The notes under the pieces: model-generated | What the model was told of the DNA's origin: nothing | What the model saw: the letters and a program-made list of their open reading frames with translations, nothing else | Database searches by the model: none | Shown here: positions 1 through 10,660 of the stretch, piece by piece | How positions within the stretch are numbered: the stretch's first letter is position 1 | How the letters are laid out: the number at the start of each line of letters is the position of its first letter | Translations under genes and position numbers: made by a program | Source: Druceiella hillmani | Taxonomy: Eukaryota; Arthropoda; Insecta; Lepidoptera; Hepialidae | DNA: 64,000 bases | Assembly (NCBI GenBank): GCA_039881145.1 | Contig: JAYKKI010000005.1 | Coordinates: forward strand, 22,625,501 to 22,689,500 | Direction of reading: 5' to 3'

Positions 1-2840
1 TTCGTATTATGAAAAGAATAATAAACTATCCTCCATTGTATTTCGTTATATCTTTAGATTAATATCGTCTATTATAATGCCATTAATCAAGAGCAAATTC
101 GATAAGAATACTCGTCTCAGGCGATTTATTTAAATTAGATATAAGCTTGGACATTTTGAAGAATCGTAATGATAAAAGTAATTCAAAATTCATCGACTGT
201 TAATTTAATACTCGGAAATGTTACGTAAATTAACTTTCTTAGTTTTGATAATTTTAATTTCATAACGTTAAATTTTCATCAATCACATCTAACTAAGTCT
301 AACAAATATGTATGAAGTTATTGTGAATAATTAAAAATGAAACGGGAATTAATTTATTTTCAGAAATTATAATTCGATCTGATAAAATTTAGGATACTAA
401 ATAGGTGGTTAATTAACCGAAAAGTACATAATGATTCTTGCAATAAATGTATGGCACAGTATTTAAACAAGATTTAAGGCTGTCAAATATTTATAAGACT
501 TTTAAATTTAAATTACATGAAAATACGATACAGGACATCATTTAGAAAACTAAAGTTGTAGGATATAAACGACAAGTCAAATAAAATATCAACAATATAA
601 AGTAGTTGCTAGAATTTGATATGACAACGATTAAATTGAAAAATTGCTTTAAAGAAATGCTAATTTAATATTATAATAGAGGTTGAGAAACAAGCTTTAT
701 TTTAATGTAGATTAATGTTTAATATTGATTCGTAATAGGAGAAAGCTGTTTAATATTAATTAGAGAGATATAAAGCGGTAGATACTATCTAACCTGGATT
801 CAAGATAAAATGAAACAAATATTAACATGGGAAGATTATTTGTATAATTATTGAACAATTTTATGAATTTACATAGGTAATGTCAACTCTCGTCTAACAA
901 ATAATGACTTATAGTCGTTCATGTATTAAGGTAATTAATGGGAATCGATAAGCTTCACAATCACAAGTCATGAGACATAAAAATCCTATTTGCTTTTAAA
1001 TAGTACTGAACAATATCATTATACAGTCAATACTTGAAAAGTTTCCAAATTGCTTAATTACAAAATGGCATTTTCAGTTTAATAACAAAAACATACCACT
1101 TAAAAAAATATCTATAATATGAAGCCAATTATTTATAAACGTGCTAATATTTCACACAAATGCTAACAAAAGGTAAAACCAGAGTAGATAGTAAATAATA
1201 TAAATGATAGGAAAAACCGTTTGGGTATATACTACACCACGATACTTAGTATTTACTAATATTAAAAATAATTTATAGCACAAGTTTTACTGACGAACAA
1301 AGTGTATATGAGCCTAAAATAGCTAACAGTTGTATATATTACATATCCTCAAAGAGAGCCTTAACTCATTTGCAAACAAAAAACACTGTGCCGTTGACGT
1401 TTACAAATGACGGTAATTTTTTTCTCATTAAACTGAATAGATATGGTCGAAGATTACTTCCGTAACTTAAGCCAAAATGAAAAAATGAGATTATAAGATT
1501 TTGCAACAATGTATATAGTTTTCGATAATGAAAAGTATAGATGAAAAAAATAACCAGGCCTGGTATAAGAAAAGTATGTTTTCAATAATTTTATAACGAA
1601 AATAGCTGGGACAATACATATTAATACAAGGATCATTAGCATTTTATCTAGCAAAGATTGGGAACTTTATGTTTTTTTTTAATATACAGTGTAAAAACTA
1701 TAATGAAACTCAGACGATCGAGTATTTTCTTTCCTTATAGAGAGTTTTCGCTTTATGGAGTATGTAAGTAAAATACATACATTTCTAAGATTTCAGTTTA
1801 TTTATTCAGTCTTATTTACAAAGATTTTTAATCAGTTCCCTTATTCTTATAGGTTACATTTGTTTCTTTAATTTTATAATAATTATTGAAAATAATCCGT
1901 CAATTTTGATAGAATATGTTTACTGTTCCAATAGCTGTTTTGTATGTTGTTATATATGAAAGCGGTAATGTGTTAAAGGTCAACTTTACCCATTAAACAC
2001 ACCTGCCCAATGAAAATAACAGTAATTACCGTACACAATAACAGCAAAAAAACTGGATATATGCATACTTGGAATTGTCGCCACACGTAAATATAATTTC
2101 GGAATCTTTGTAACCCTATTGGTAATAAATATATACTTAGTGATAATAAACAATAAACAACTTTCTCGCCTAAACATTGTCTTCTCGTTCGTAATAGAGA
2201 ATGGCGGGTTCGTTACAAAGAGTGAATCAGTATAAGGGTTAGAAGGCAAAACAACCAAGATCAAGCAGCGTTTACGTTATAGAGAGTTTTTCTATTATAA
2301 AGGGTATAATTATAAAGAGTTTAACACTGTAATTTATAGATAATTCCTTTCCTATTACTTTTATTTCTGAGATTGCCTTAAAGATAGTCATTTTCCGATG
2401 TCGGCTAATGGTTAGATAAAGGAGAGAAAAATAAAGGAAAAATATAATAAAATGACTCGGAAACTAAAATATTTCCTTTCAGAAAAACGTAGCCTTAATA
2501 GAAATTGCTGGTGGTATAGATATTACAGCATTCTCGTTATTTTGAAGTGTTTTTGACGTTTACTCTACCTGAATGAACTCTACATCTAGTATTGTGTTAC
2601 ACGCTATAAAAGTTACGTTAGAATAACAATGAATATGAAATCGGCGATTTTTTCAAAGTAGCGGAACAACTATACATTTCATATATTCATGTAGACCAAA
2701 AATCATCGTGCGTCAAGTCATTATTTTTACGTAATATTGAAATATATATTCAAATCTCTCACAAAAAAACAATGTGTTATAATGTGCAAGGTACAAACCG
2801 ATTCAATCAAAAAAATATAATTGTGCGTTGTATTATGTCA
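1..2840. other. AT-rich stretch without a recognisable gene
   Basis: No frame here has splice flanks or a recognisable protein; the longest are 66 and 92 codons on the minus strand (1454-1654 and 1986-2264). The 17-nt phrase 'ttatagagagtttt' occurs at about 1735 and again at about 2278, a small dispersed duplication. A 10-bp palindrome, 'ccaggcctgg', lies near 1556. Otherwise I see nothing. Confidence 0.6.
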
Positions 2841-2849
2841 TCGTGTCAT

Positions 2850-3150
2850 TTGGTACGCTGAGCAAAGATAAGGTCACGGCGAAAGAGAGAGCGATATAGT
2901 GAGCGAGTTGGAGATAGTGTAAGTAAAAAAGTAAGCATCGTATAAAAAGCAAGTAGAAACGACGTGGAAGGAAGCGGAAGAGCTAGTCAGACCGGTTTGG
3001 GCCGGCCGGGCGACCCCTTGTTGTGACAGCATCCAGCTGACTGTACCTACCTACTAACGCTGTCGCTTTGACGTTTTACGACTTCGAATTTTGTTAGTCA
3101 TATTTGTACGGCACTGTATGTGTGACCGTGTATTTCAATAAATTTAAAAC
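2850..3150 (+). promoter_or_regulatory. GC/CpG-rich, TATA-containing promoter-like island
   Basis: The composition changes abruptly from AT-rich flanks to GA- and CpG-rich sequence. It contains 'gaaagagagagcgata' (GAGA-type), a TATA-like 'tataaaaagc' at 2941-2950, and a GC core 'gggccggccgggcgacc' at 2998-3014. A possible initiator 'gtcagacc' near 2986 lies about 45 bp after the TATA box, which is farther than usual. A weak donor-like 'gtatgtgtg' follows at about 3116 and an AATAAA at about 3136, so a short first exon or a short non-coding transcript are both possible. No protein-coding frame supports a gene. It could equally be a conserved enhancer. Confidence 0.35.
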
Positions 3151-3160
3151 GATTATTTCT

Positions 3161-4780
3161 GTCTACAAAGAATATGCATTAAGGGAATGTTAATTAAAAA
3201 GTTGATCTGCCATATAAAAATTACGGAATAGAGGTGACCTAAAATAGAAAGGTTTATAGCCTTTCTAAAAAAGACAAACGTTAAATAATGGAAAGAAGAA
3301 TTTTATTAAATTTTTAATAATTTTTATATTATAGTTTCACTGATGTTTACTTAATGAATTACCAAGTGCCTTTGTTGAGGAATTAAAAATACTGCCAATT
3401 AAATATATAGAGAACAGATATGAACTCTGAGACTGGTACTTCTTGTATTGAATTTGTGGGATTGCGAAATTGTAACGTATTTTTCATGACAACCTAAAAC
3501 ATTCGTACAGATCTCAATTTTTTTGGATTTCAGATACGTAAACATACATGGAAATGTAACAACAGTCGACAGTTGACACTTGAAAGGTAAATCAAATGAG
3601 AAATAGTTTCTTTGCAAATTTTCACTGCGAGCGAATTGAATAAATTTTATTAAATAATTTTTAGTTGAATGAATTAATATTAGTTTTATGTTTGTATATC
3701 TATATATGTACATATTTATTATTCGTTTATTATTAGTCTATGTGCTGGTGTCACCTTTGTATTATCTATAAAAAATTTTTGTTTACATTTTTGCTTAATT
3801 TGTTCTAGCGTAAACTTCTATTTGATTTTGGTTTTGCTCTTTAGTTTATTTTTTTATCAAGCAATAGTGACATATATTCGGAGTGTGATCTAGTCAGTAT
3901 TGCCTAACTGACAAATCTAAACTTGACACTGGCAAAAGTTCTCTCTGGAGAGAATAATCGCCACAGAGTAAAAGAACAAGAATTGAATAAACTTTCGTCT
4001 TTATATTTTTTATTCGCCAATTATATTAATTGAATGAATTTATCGATTAACCTAAAGCCAGTAGCATTTATTATTAACGTGCGAGTCGTAAAGAAGCATT
4101 GTTTCCAGTACGAATAAATAACAAGAGTCTTGTTTTAAAAATTGTTATTTCTTATTTTTCTGGCAACAATTATTGCGAAATCCAGTTCATAGTAATTAGC
4201 ATTTTTTTCCCTTTACTGTGAGATGTTTCATGTCTTCACAAAATTTATTAACAACAGTTTCCTTTTTTAAAACCTAAATTATATTATACGTATTATACTT
4301 CCAATATATTATTTAACAGCAACGGGAGTATCAAAATATCTTTTAGAGACATCGTTAATATATAATAAAGTAATAAAGGGTAATTTTTAACTACAAATCC
4401 CTAGTTGATACAAGTAAACGATGTATGTTAATACATAAAAGTGCCTGCAAACGTTGTTTCTAAAAAAAAATTTAAACTCAATAATTTTAATCAACCGCAA
4501 TTCGTTTTAAGTATTCATAGCTGTCAAAATTTAATATTTTAAATTTTTTTCGAATTATTATATTTTTTTAATTCAATATAATAATCTATCACTAATGTGA
4601 CTTCAAAATGAATTGTAAATTAGAATTCACGTCAGATTTGCATACACGTATATCAATATCATCAGCACGTTTGGATAATATGACCAATTGTTTATCAAGA
4701 TGATATAGCCAAATGTATTCAAGTGTTCGTATGCGGTATTTTTACACAAAAATTATAAATTAATGCGATTCCACTTCACG
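3161..4780. other. AT-rich stretch, nothing recognised
   Basis: Poly(A/T) runs and many stops in all six frames. The 104-codon minus-strand frame at 3399-3713 has no splice context and reads like low-complexity AT-rich chance sequence. Confidence 0.55.
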
Positions 4781-4784
4781 GTAT

Positions 4785-5010
4785 GAAAACATGACCGTTC
4801 ATCGCGTTTTCCTCACTGCGGCCCTGTTGTCATGCGTTAGAGAGACGCTATAAGCAAAGAATACTAAGTCCTGGTTTCTTGACTCAAATGTGTCTATTGC
4901 TGGCATAGCTAAACACACTAAGAAAAAGATAACGATACAAACTAGCTATGCTATTGATAACTTATCCTTAGTTTAGTGGCCATCTTATCTACACATATCC
5001 GATAAGATGA
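4785..5010. promoter_or_regulatory. Small CpG patch followed by a cluster of GATA-type sites
   Basis: After a short GC-richer patch ('cactgcggccctgttgtc' near 4815) there are five GATA-factor-like motifs within 80 bp: AGATAA at 4927-4932, TGATAA at 4955-4960, TTATC at 4962-4966 (the last two form the palindrome GATAACTTATC), CTTATCT at 4984-4990 (a full WGATAR on the minus strand) and GATAAG at 5001-5006. In AT-rich DNA single GATA words are common; the local density is what stands out. It is possibly a GATA-driven enhancer, by inference only. Confidence 0.3.
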
Positions 5011-5855
5011 TCCATGGTAAGGTTTTACTTCTTAATCTGTATTTATCATTATTTTTAGAGTTACGAAATATCTCACTTTCGAAGGATGATTAAATACAGG
5101 TTTAATAAAGAAAGTACAATTCCTTTTTATTTCAAGATGTAAAATGCCTTCCTAAAAATTTGGCCACGTTACTTTAAATTATTCTATATGACAAATATTA
5201 TTTTTATTAAAAGATTTTAGTTTCCTAAAAATTTCATGTTTTTTTTCTTATCTTGCTACACACAAAACAAATGAATAGGATGATGGACTGAAGAATAATT
5301 AATTATGCAATAATTATTTCGCACGAACCTTTAAAAAATTCGTGCTAAACTTCCATGCTAATTATTTTAAACTATTAACTAATCTCAATTATTAACTAAT
5401 CACTTAAATATTAAATAATCTAAACGATAATAAATAATGAGAAGCAAAATACATATATAATCATGTTGGAGAATCTGCTCGCACTTATTTTAGAAGGTCT
5501 TGTACATTTATATTTCAAAATATATTTACAATATAATGAAACATAATTATATTACTTGTTACCTTGTGATATTTTCGCTGCAAAATGTTTGTTTTTTGTT
5601 AATGTTATGCGTAAAACACGCACAGTACGGAATTTTGTGTAATGACCTTATTAATTTTATGACGAGTTGAATTATTAAAATGCAGTATTTGAAATTAATT
5701 TTGTAATTAAATTTATCACTTTGAATAAGTCTCATATGTGTGTAGTTGTAACACAATCATATTGATTCCTGTGATTTAACAACAAAGTTCTTAATTAAAT
5801 TCATAATTAAAATTTAAATTTTTGCTAAAACTCACGTCGCAAAACACGTCGCTCA
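5011..5855. other. AT-rich stretch with one small hairpin
   Basis: A 7-bp perfect stem, 'gcacgaa' (5321-5327) and 'ttcgtgc' (5339-5345), is the only structure noticed. No coding frame is credible. Confidence 0.5.
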
Positions 5856-5861
5856 TAAAAA

Positions 5862-6145
5862 GTCTAACAAAATAAATTTTATGAAAATTACGAACAATCG
5901 AAAATGACATCTTCTTTCGCTTATGAACAGTCTAACAAAATCAATTTTATGAAAATTATGAATAATCATTTCGAAATGACATCTTCTTTCCCTTATGAAC
6001 AGTCTAACAAAATCAATTTTATGAAAATTACAAACAGTCATTTCGAAATGACATCTTCTTTTGCATATAAACAGTCTAACAAAATCAATTTCATGAAAAT
6101 TACGAACAATCATTTCGAAATGACATCTTCTTTAACTTGGAGTTT
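5862..6145. repeat. 72-bp tandem repeat, four copies
   Basis: Copies begin at 'gtctaacaaaat' at 5862, 5930, 6002 and 6074, so the spacing is 68, 72 and 72 bp. The first copy lacks 4 bp around 'catttcgaaatg', which is a 12-bp perfect palindrome in the others. Because 72 is a multiple of three, the array stays open in frame on both strands (plus 5904-6305, minus 5853-6113). Those long frames are products of the repeat, not evidence of a protein. The array ends about 165 bp before the X-box at 6311. Confidence 0.93.
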
Positions 6146-6310
6146 CGAAATGACTGTTCGTAGTTTCACTTTTCTCTTCGCGATACAAAAACACACTCTA
6201 GACCTACATACGAAATCAACTATTATTATAACGAACCTTGAACATAATAATTTACATTCATACCTTATCCAAGAGCGTCATTACAATAAGCCGTCGATGC
6301 ACTAACAAAG

Positions 6311-6324
6311 GTTGCCCTGGCAAC
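6311..6324. promoter_or_regulatory. Perfect palindromic RFX X-box
   Basis: The 14-mer GTTGCCCTGGCAAC is two perfect inverted half-sites (GTTGCC and GGCAAC) separated by two bases, the known RFX-family X-box architecture. In insects X-boxes usually sit within about 200 bp upstream of ciliary or sensory-neuron genes. It stands at the left edge of a CpG-rich island, about 80 bp before a consensus splice donor at 6405. The site is plain in the sequence; RFX binding is inferred. Confidence 0.6.
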
Positions 6325-6404
6325 TGGTCGGCAAACGTCAATTTTTTTGTTCTTTTTAAAACAGTTTCCGAGTGAAGGCCTCTAGCACTGTTGCCAGCCA
6401 CTCG
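6325..6404 (+). other. Candidate non-coding first exon ending at a GTGAGT donor
   Basis: The segment ends 'ccactcg|gtgagtcatt', a strong 5' splice-site consensus at 6405-6410. An initiator-like 'aacagtttcc' lies near 6360, and the X-box is directly upstream. No start codon with a useful frame is visible, so this would be 5' UTR with the coding exons beyond a long intron. A chance GTGAGT is the alternative. Confidence 0.3.
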
Positions 6405-6655
6405 GTGAGTCATTCTGTTTTTACGTTGCCTTTTCATTATAATTATTTATGCCGTTTTCGCCGAGCAGAAATTTTATTTAATAACGTATTTTATGGCTAT
6501 TAAGATCGGAGTGAATCATAACTATAGCACTACTACGAAGCGGACCGGTTTGGTCGGTCATGTTTTTAACGCGATCGTATCTGACGATAGAGTGAATACG
6601 TAAACAAGACGCGACTAGTGGCAGGCGAGTGTGCGTGGAAGAGGGCTCAATAATG
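6405..6655. promoter_or_regulatory. CpG-rich island downstream of the candidate first exon
   Basis: CpG words are frequent (for example 'gcgatcgtatctgacgat' and 'aagacgcgact') compared with both flanks. It shares the phrase 'gaccggtttgg' (near 6543) with the promoter-like island at 2990. Promoter-proximal intronic regulatory sequence is the best guess. Confidence 0.3.
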
Positions 6656-7190
6656 TTGATTCTGTATTATCTGAAATCAAAAAATGAAAATTTAAAATTT
6701 AATAAAGCAAAATTCAGAAACTTCGACGGCAATAAATGTTAAGGAAACTTCAATTACTGCATAGTTGTGTATCACTCTAACGTTATTGTTAATACTAACC
6801 TCGCTTGGCTATGAATTTAGATGTGAATTTAGATGTCAATTCGAATAAACCTTCTGGGTACATTTTAGAGCAATCATTTGATACATCTGTTAGGATTATA
6901 ATTTGAACACGATGTAAACGAACAGAACTAAACGTATTTTCGTAATAATTAATTTATGACAAGAAGTCAGTAAATGTCGGTTGTTTAATCTAATTCGAAG
7001 CTGAGTCGAAACAAAGATATTTGGGAAAAAAAACTGAGCGAAAAACAAACCTGCAACTAATTACTGACGCTTCGTGAGACTAATTATATTCTATATCACT
7101 AGTACCACTAGTCAAAGCAAAGTTTTTTTTAACTTTTTCGTTTATGATATCAAATGGAAATTCAAATGATATCAAATGAACTTTCAGTTA
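6656..7190. other. AT-rich stretch, nothing recognised
   Basis: Contains a short direct repeat of 'atgatatcaaatg' at about 7145-7180, immediately before the 29-bp array. No coding frame is credible. Confidence 0.5.
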
Positions 7191-7196
7191 CCCTGC

Positions 7197-7452
7197 TTAC
7201 TAGATAATTATCGTTATTATTCTACTTACTAGCTAATTATCACTATTATTCTACTTACTAGCTAATTATCGCTATTATTCTACTTACTAGCTAATTATCG
7301 CTATTATTCTACTTACTAGCTAATTATCGCTATTATTCTACTTACTAGCTAATTATCGCTATTATTCTACTTACTAGCTAATTATCGCTATTATTCTACT
7401 TACTAGCTAATTATCGCTATTATTCTACTTACTAGCTAATTATCGCTATTAT
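7197..7452. repeat. 29-bp tandem repeat, about 8.8 copies
   Basis: The unit reads 'ttactagctaattatcgc' plus 'tattattctac'. Only the first two copies differ ('agataattatcgt' and 'cactattatt'); the remaining copies are essentially identical, which indicates recent expansion or homogenisation. Array length is likely polymorphic. Confidence 0.96.
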
Positions 7453-8910
7453 ATTGACGCTATTGATGCTGCTATTTTCAATAAAACTCTGATCGAATCA
7501 AACCCTGTTGGGGATGAAAAAGCCTTATTTTAATCAATGTATTTAATTATGTAAATCCTTAAGCAAGAAAGCTAACTTTACACCTATTTACATCTATTGA
7601 TACTAGGATTGTTGATTTTTTCATAGATTTTATACTTCTACATTTAAATAACTTTTCAGTCAAGTTTTTTTATTCGTTTACATTTGACTGTTCTTTTGTA
7701 CAATATTTTTAATATTTATTTTATATATATTGCTTTTCTGCATCATGCTCTCATAATAATATATTTTACGTAACCTTTCTTAACGGTAAAGTCAGGGTTT
7801 CCTTTTAAATTTTATTGAGGCACAGCTATCATACGCAAAGTATACCATCTTATAGTCGTTATAACATAAATCTATGTGCATATTATTGCCAAGAGTGCTC
7901 ATAGAACTTCTGTGCGTTTTTTGTCGAAGGTTTTTCTCGCACTAAATGCTTCTTTAGTTATCAAATATTTTTCTTCGTTTAATACCAATTACGTTCGATT
8001 ATTTAAGACCTGAGACTTTGGAACAAAATGTAATATAATTTGATGGAGGGAACGGTACTTTGTAGGTTAAGTATCTAAGGTCTTGGTAGTAATTGCAATA
8101 TCACTTATACTTTCACCAATTTTGACGTTTCTTTCCATTATTTATTCAATTTCTCCATTTTGTAAATATGTACTTCAATACTATTCATATTTATCCGTTT
8201 GTATGGTATTTGAGTTTGTGAAACTTTTCGTGAACCAACATTTTATTAAATTTTAATTCCTAATTGTCGGTTTCTTCCAACTTATTCGTAACTTTTAAAT
8301 AAATTTTCCAACTCCCGACCGAGATAAATATTATTTAAACCCAGATATCAAATTACCATGAAATATATAAATTTCACATTTTTGTACAATTGTGTCGAAA
8401 TTTCTCATGTTTTGGTACACTTTTTGGTGACACTTTTGCTTCTAGTGCACATTAGGCTTGAAGCTTCCATCGTCTAAAATTTTTTCCATCGAATTTCTCG
8501 ATTCATATACAAATCGGAACCTCCATTCCGACAGATTAGATCACCGTAACACGTGGAGGAAAATAGTTCAGTTTATACACTTAAATACTGCTGAGACTTT
8601 CCCGAGGCCAATAACCTTTTATGTTTCAACAAAAAATAATATTATGCTGAGTAAAAATTCCTAAAAACTTTTAATGAAAAAAACTTACACAACGAGAATC
8701 AAAACAAGAGAGAGCTCGCTAGCTTCTAGTAACGGAAAACTGAACTTTGTTTTTAATTACACAGCAACGACATATAATTTAATGTCTATTATAAAGTTTA
8801 ATTTTCAACAGAACTCTTAACTACAGACACTTGAAACTTCTAACTATGATTACTTATATTATTTTGAAATAGTAAATTTCATTACACACTTGTTTTTTAC
8901 ACATTTCATT
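7453..8910. other. AT-rich stretch, nothing recognised
   Basis: A 68-codon plus-strand frame at 8458-8664 lies in slightly less AT-rich sequence, but it has no splice consensus and I do not recognise it. There is no other feature. Confidence 0.5.
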
Positions 8911-8918
8911 ACACATTA

Positions 8919-8945
8919 CACTTGTCCTCCTGACAGGGACAAGTG
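8919..8945. repeat. Short inverted repeat
   Basis: 'cacttgtcc' (8919-8927) and 'ggacaagtg' (8937-8945) form a perfect 9-bp stem with a 9-nt loop. It sits inside a longer imperfect foldback running from 'acacatttcatt' to 'gacatgtgt'. It is possibly a small decayed foldback transposon. Confidence 0.5.
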
Positions 8946-9688
8946 TTCATGAAAGTGACATTTGTGACATGTGTAATTTTTATTCAAAGGAAACCAGATT
9001 TCCTGTAATTTCTATCTATATCCGAATTTGTTGCTAATGTCTTAATAGTTAAACGGGAGATAAAACCATTTATACTGTATTTTTAAAAATGTTCAAGAAA
9101 GTTTAAAAGTTTGTCATACATTCACATTTTTCATTTTACTTTTAATGACTTAAATATTATATGTATAAGTTGCATTGCAATTTTTGAAAAAGTAAAGAGT
9201 TTTGTCAATTATTACAAATAATATTAAGAAGAATTTCAAAATAAAAGTAATGAATATGAATTCATTTCGTTTTATGGAATTTAGTAGGTCATGTAATTTC
9301 ATTTAACTTGTTAAAAACAAGTCCAACTGCTATCGTAGTTTTTACGTAGCTTTATCGTAGCTATTTACATAGCTTTATCGAAAAACATTAATGGTATATT
9401 ACTTTTCCATGCCATTTCCATTATAAATTTGTTTCTATCATCGTTTTGTGGGGTGGTACAAATAGTTTAAACTAAGTCAAGATCAGGTGAATGCTGTGAA
9501 AACGATAATTTAATAATAAATAAGAACAAAAAAGGTATGCATTATATAATTTTAATTGTAAATTGATTATATACTCATTTTGTAACAAATTTTGACTCTA
9601 AAGAATTGAATACTGGACTGTGTAAATTAAACTCATGATTAATGTTTAGTATGTAACGTGGACGAGTTAAAAACAAAATACTTTCGCT

Positions 9689-10015
9689 TTACCCTAAAGG
9701 TATCAGGAGACACCATAGATAATAATTTATCTGGGAGCGCGTCAGCAGCTCAGTGATGTAGTCAGTGGGCAGCAGAAAAGATAAATGGTATTTTCGCTCG
9801 TGATCGTTATATTTATATAGGCGTAAATAAAGGGAAAACTGACGAAAAATATCTATTTCATACATCCAAGTATTTGTATAAAGAGTATCGCTTTCGTTAG
9901 CTACTATGAAAGTCTCTTTGGTATCTCCATTAGAGGAAGTTAGTAGCTCCATGGGCTTTATCCACGATATAATATGTATATGAAAGAAGCGAAATAAATA
10001 TTGTGGATTAGGTAA
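9689..10015 (-). pseudogene. Unrecognised open frame of about 108 codons, coding-like but unsupported
   Basis: Between stops the minus strand stays open for roughly 108 codons; the first ATG gives 87 residues, beginning MELLTSSNGDTKET. It is richer in G+C than its neighbourhood and in varied codons (for example 'gagctgctgacgcgctccc'), unlike most chance frames here. There is no clear acceptor, donor or nearby poly(A) signal, and I recognise no domain. A fragment of a mobile-element protein, an isolated exon or chance are all possible. Confidence 0.18.
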
Positions 10016-10655
10016 CCTTTAATTGATATCTGAAAACCACAAGGATCTATTATTTTATTTATAGATAATCAGAGTGCAATTAACACAGTACAATTTCCTG
10101 TCTATCACAGGAGAACAAACAAACAGATATTTAATGTGACTTTGAAATGAAAAATGAAAGATTAAATTTATAGATAACTCGTATTAACTTGCTGATATTC
10201 TTACAAAAGTATTATTTGGTAACAAGTTTGTATTCAATAGAGATCAAGTATTAAATAATATTAATTAAAGTAGAAAAAGAGGTATTTTTTGAAATAATGC
10301 TTTCATTATTACACAATTTAGCTGAGAAGCAAATGTTATATAAGGCATTATATTACAAATTTATAGGAAAATTAGTTTAATTTTTCGTCACTTGGCTTAA
10401 GGGTGCCTTCTCTTCTTTTGATTCTGGTTGCAGAAAGACCATTTTCTTCTCCTGTGAAAGCTTTTTAGAACGTTTGCTCAGTATGGTTATATTACTTTCT
10501 TGGAAGCCAATAGCGCCAAACAAGCAGGCGTAACTTACGTATACTTAAATCAATTACTCAAGTTTGGATGTATCTTTAAATTGAAGTTCGGAGATTTATT
10601 AGATTCTAAATATCAAAAGTAAGGATAAAAGATGTCTATCATGTTTTGTACATGC
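10016..10655. other. AT-rich flank of the satellite array
   Basis: No coding frame is credible. The sequence 'catgcttcatacttacttg' runs directly into the first satellite monomer at about 10660. Confidence 0.5.
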
Positions 10656-10660
10656 TTCAT

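Noticed and set aside
5904..6305. 133-codon plus frame
   Set aside because: Produced by the 72-bp tandem repeat, whose length is a multiple of three.
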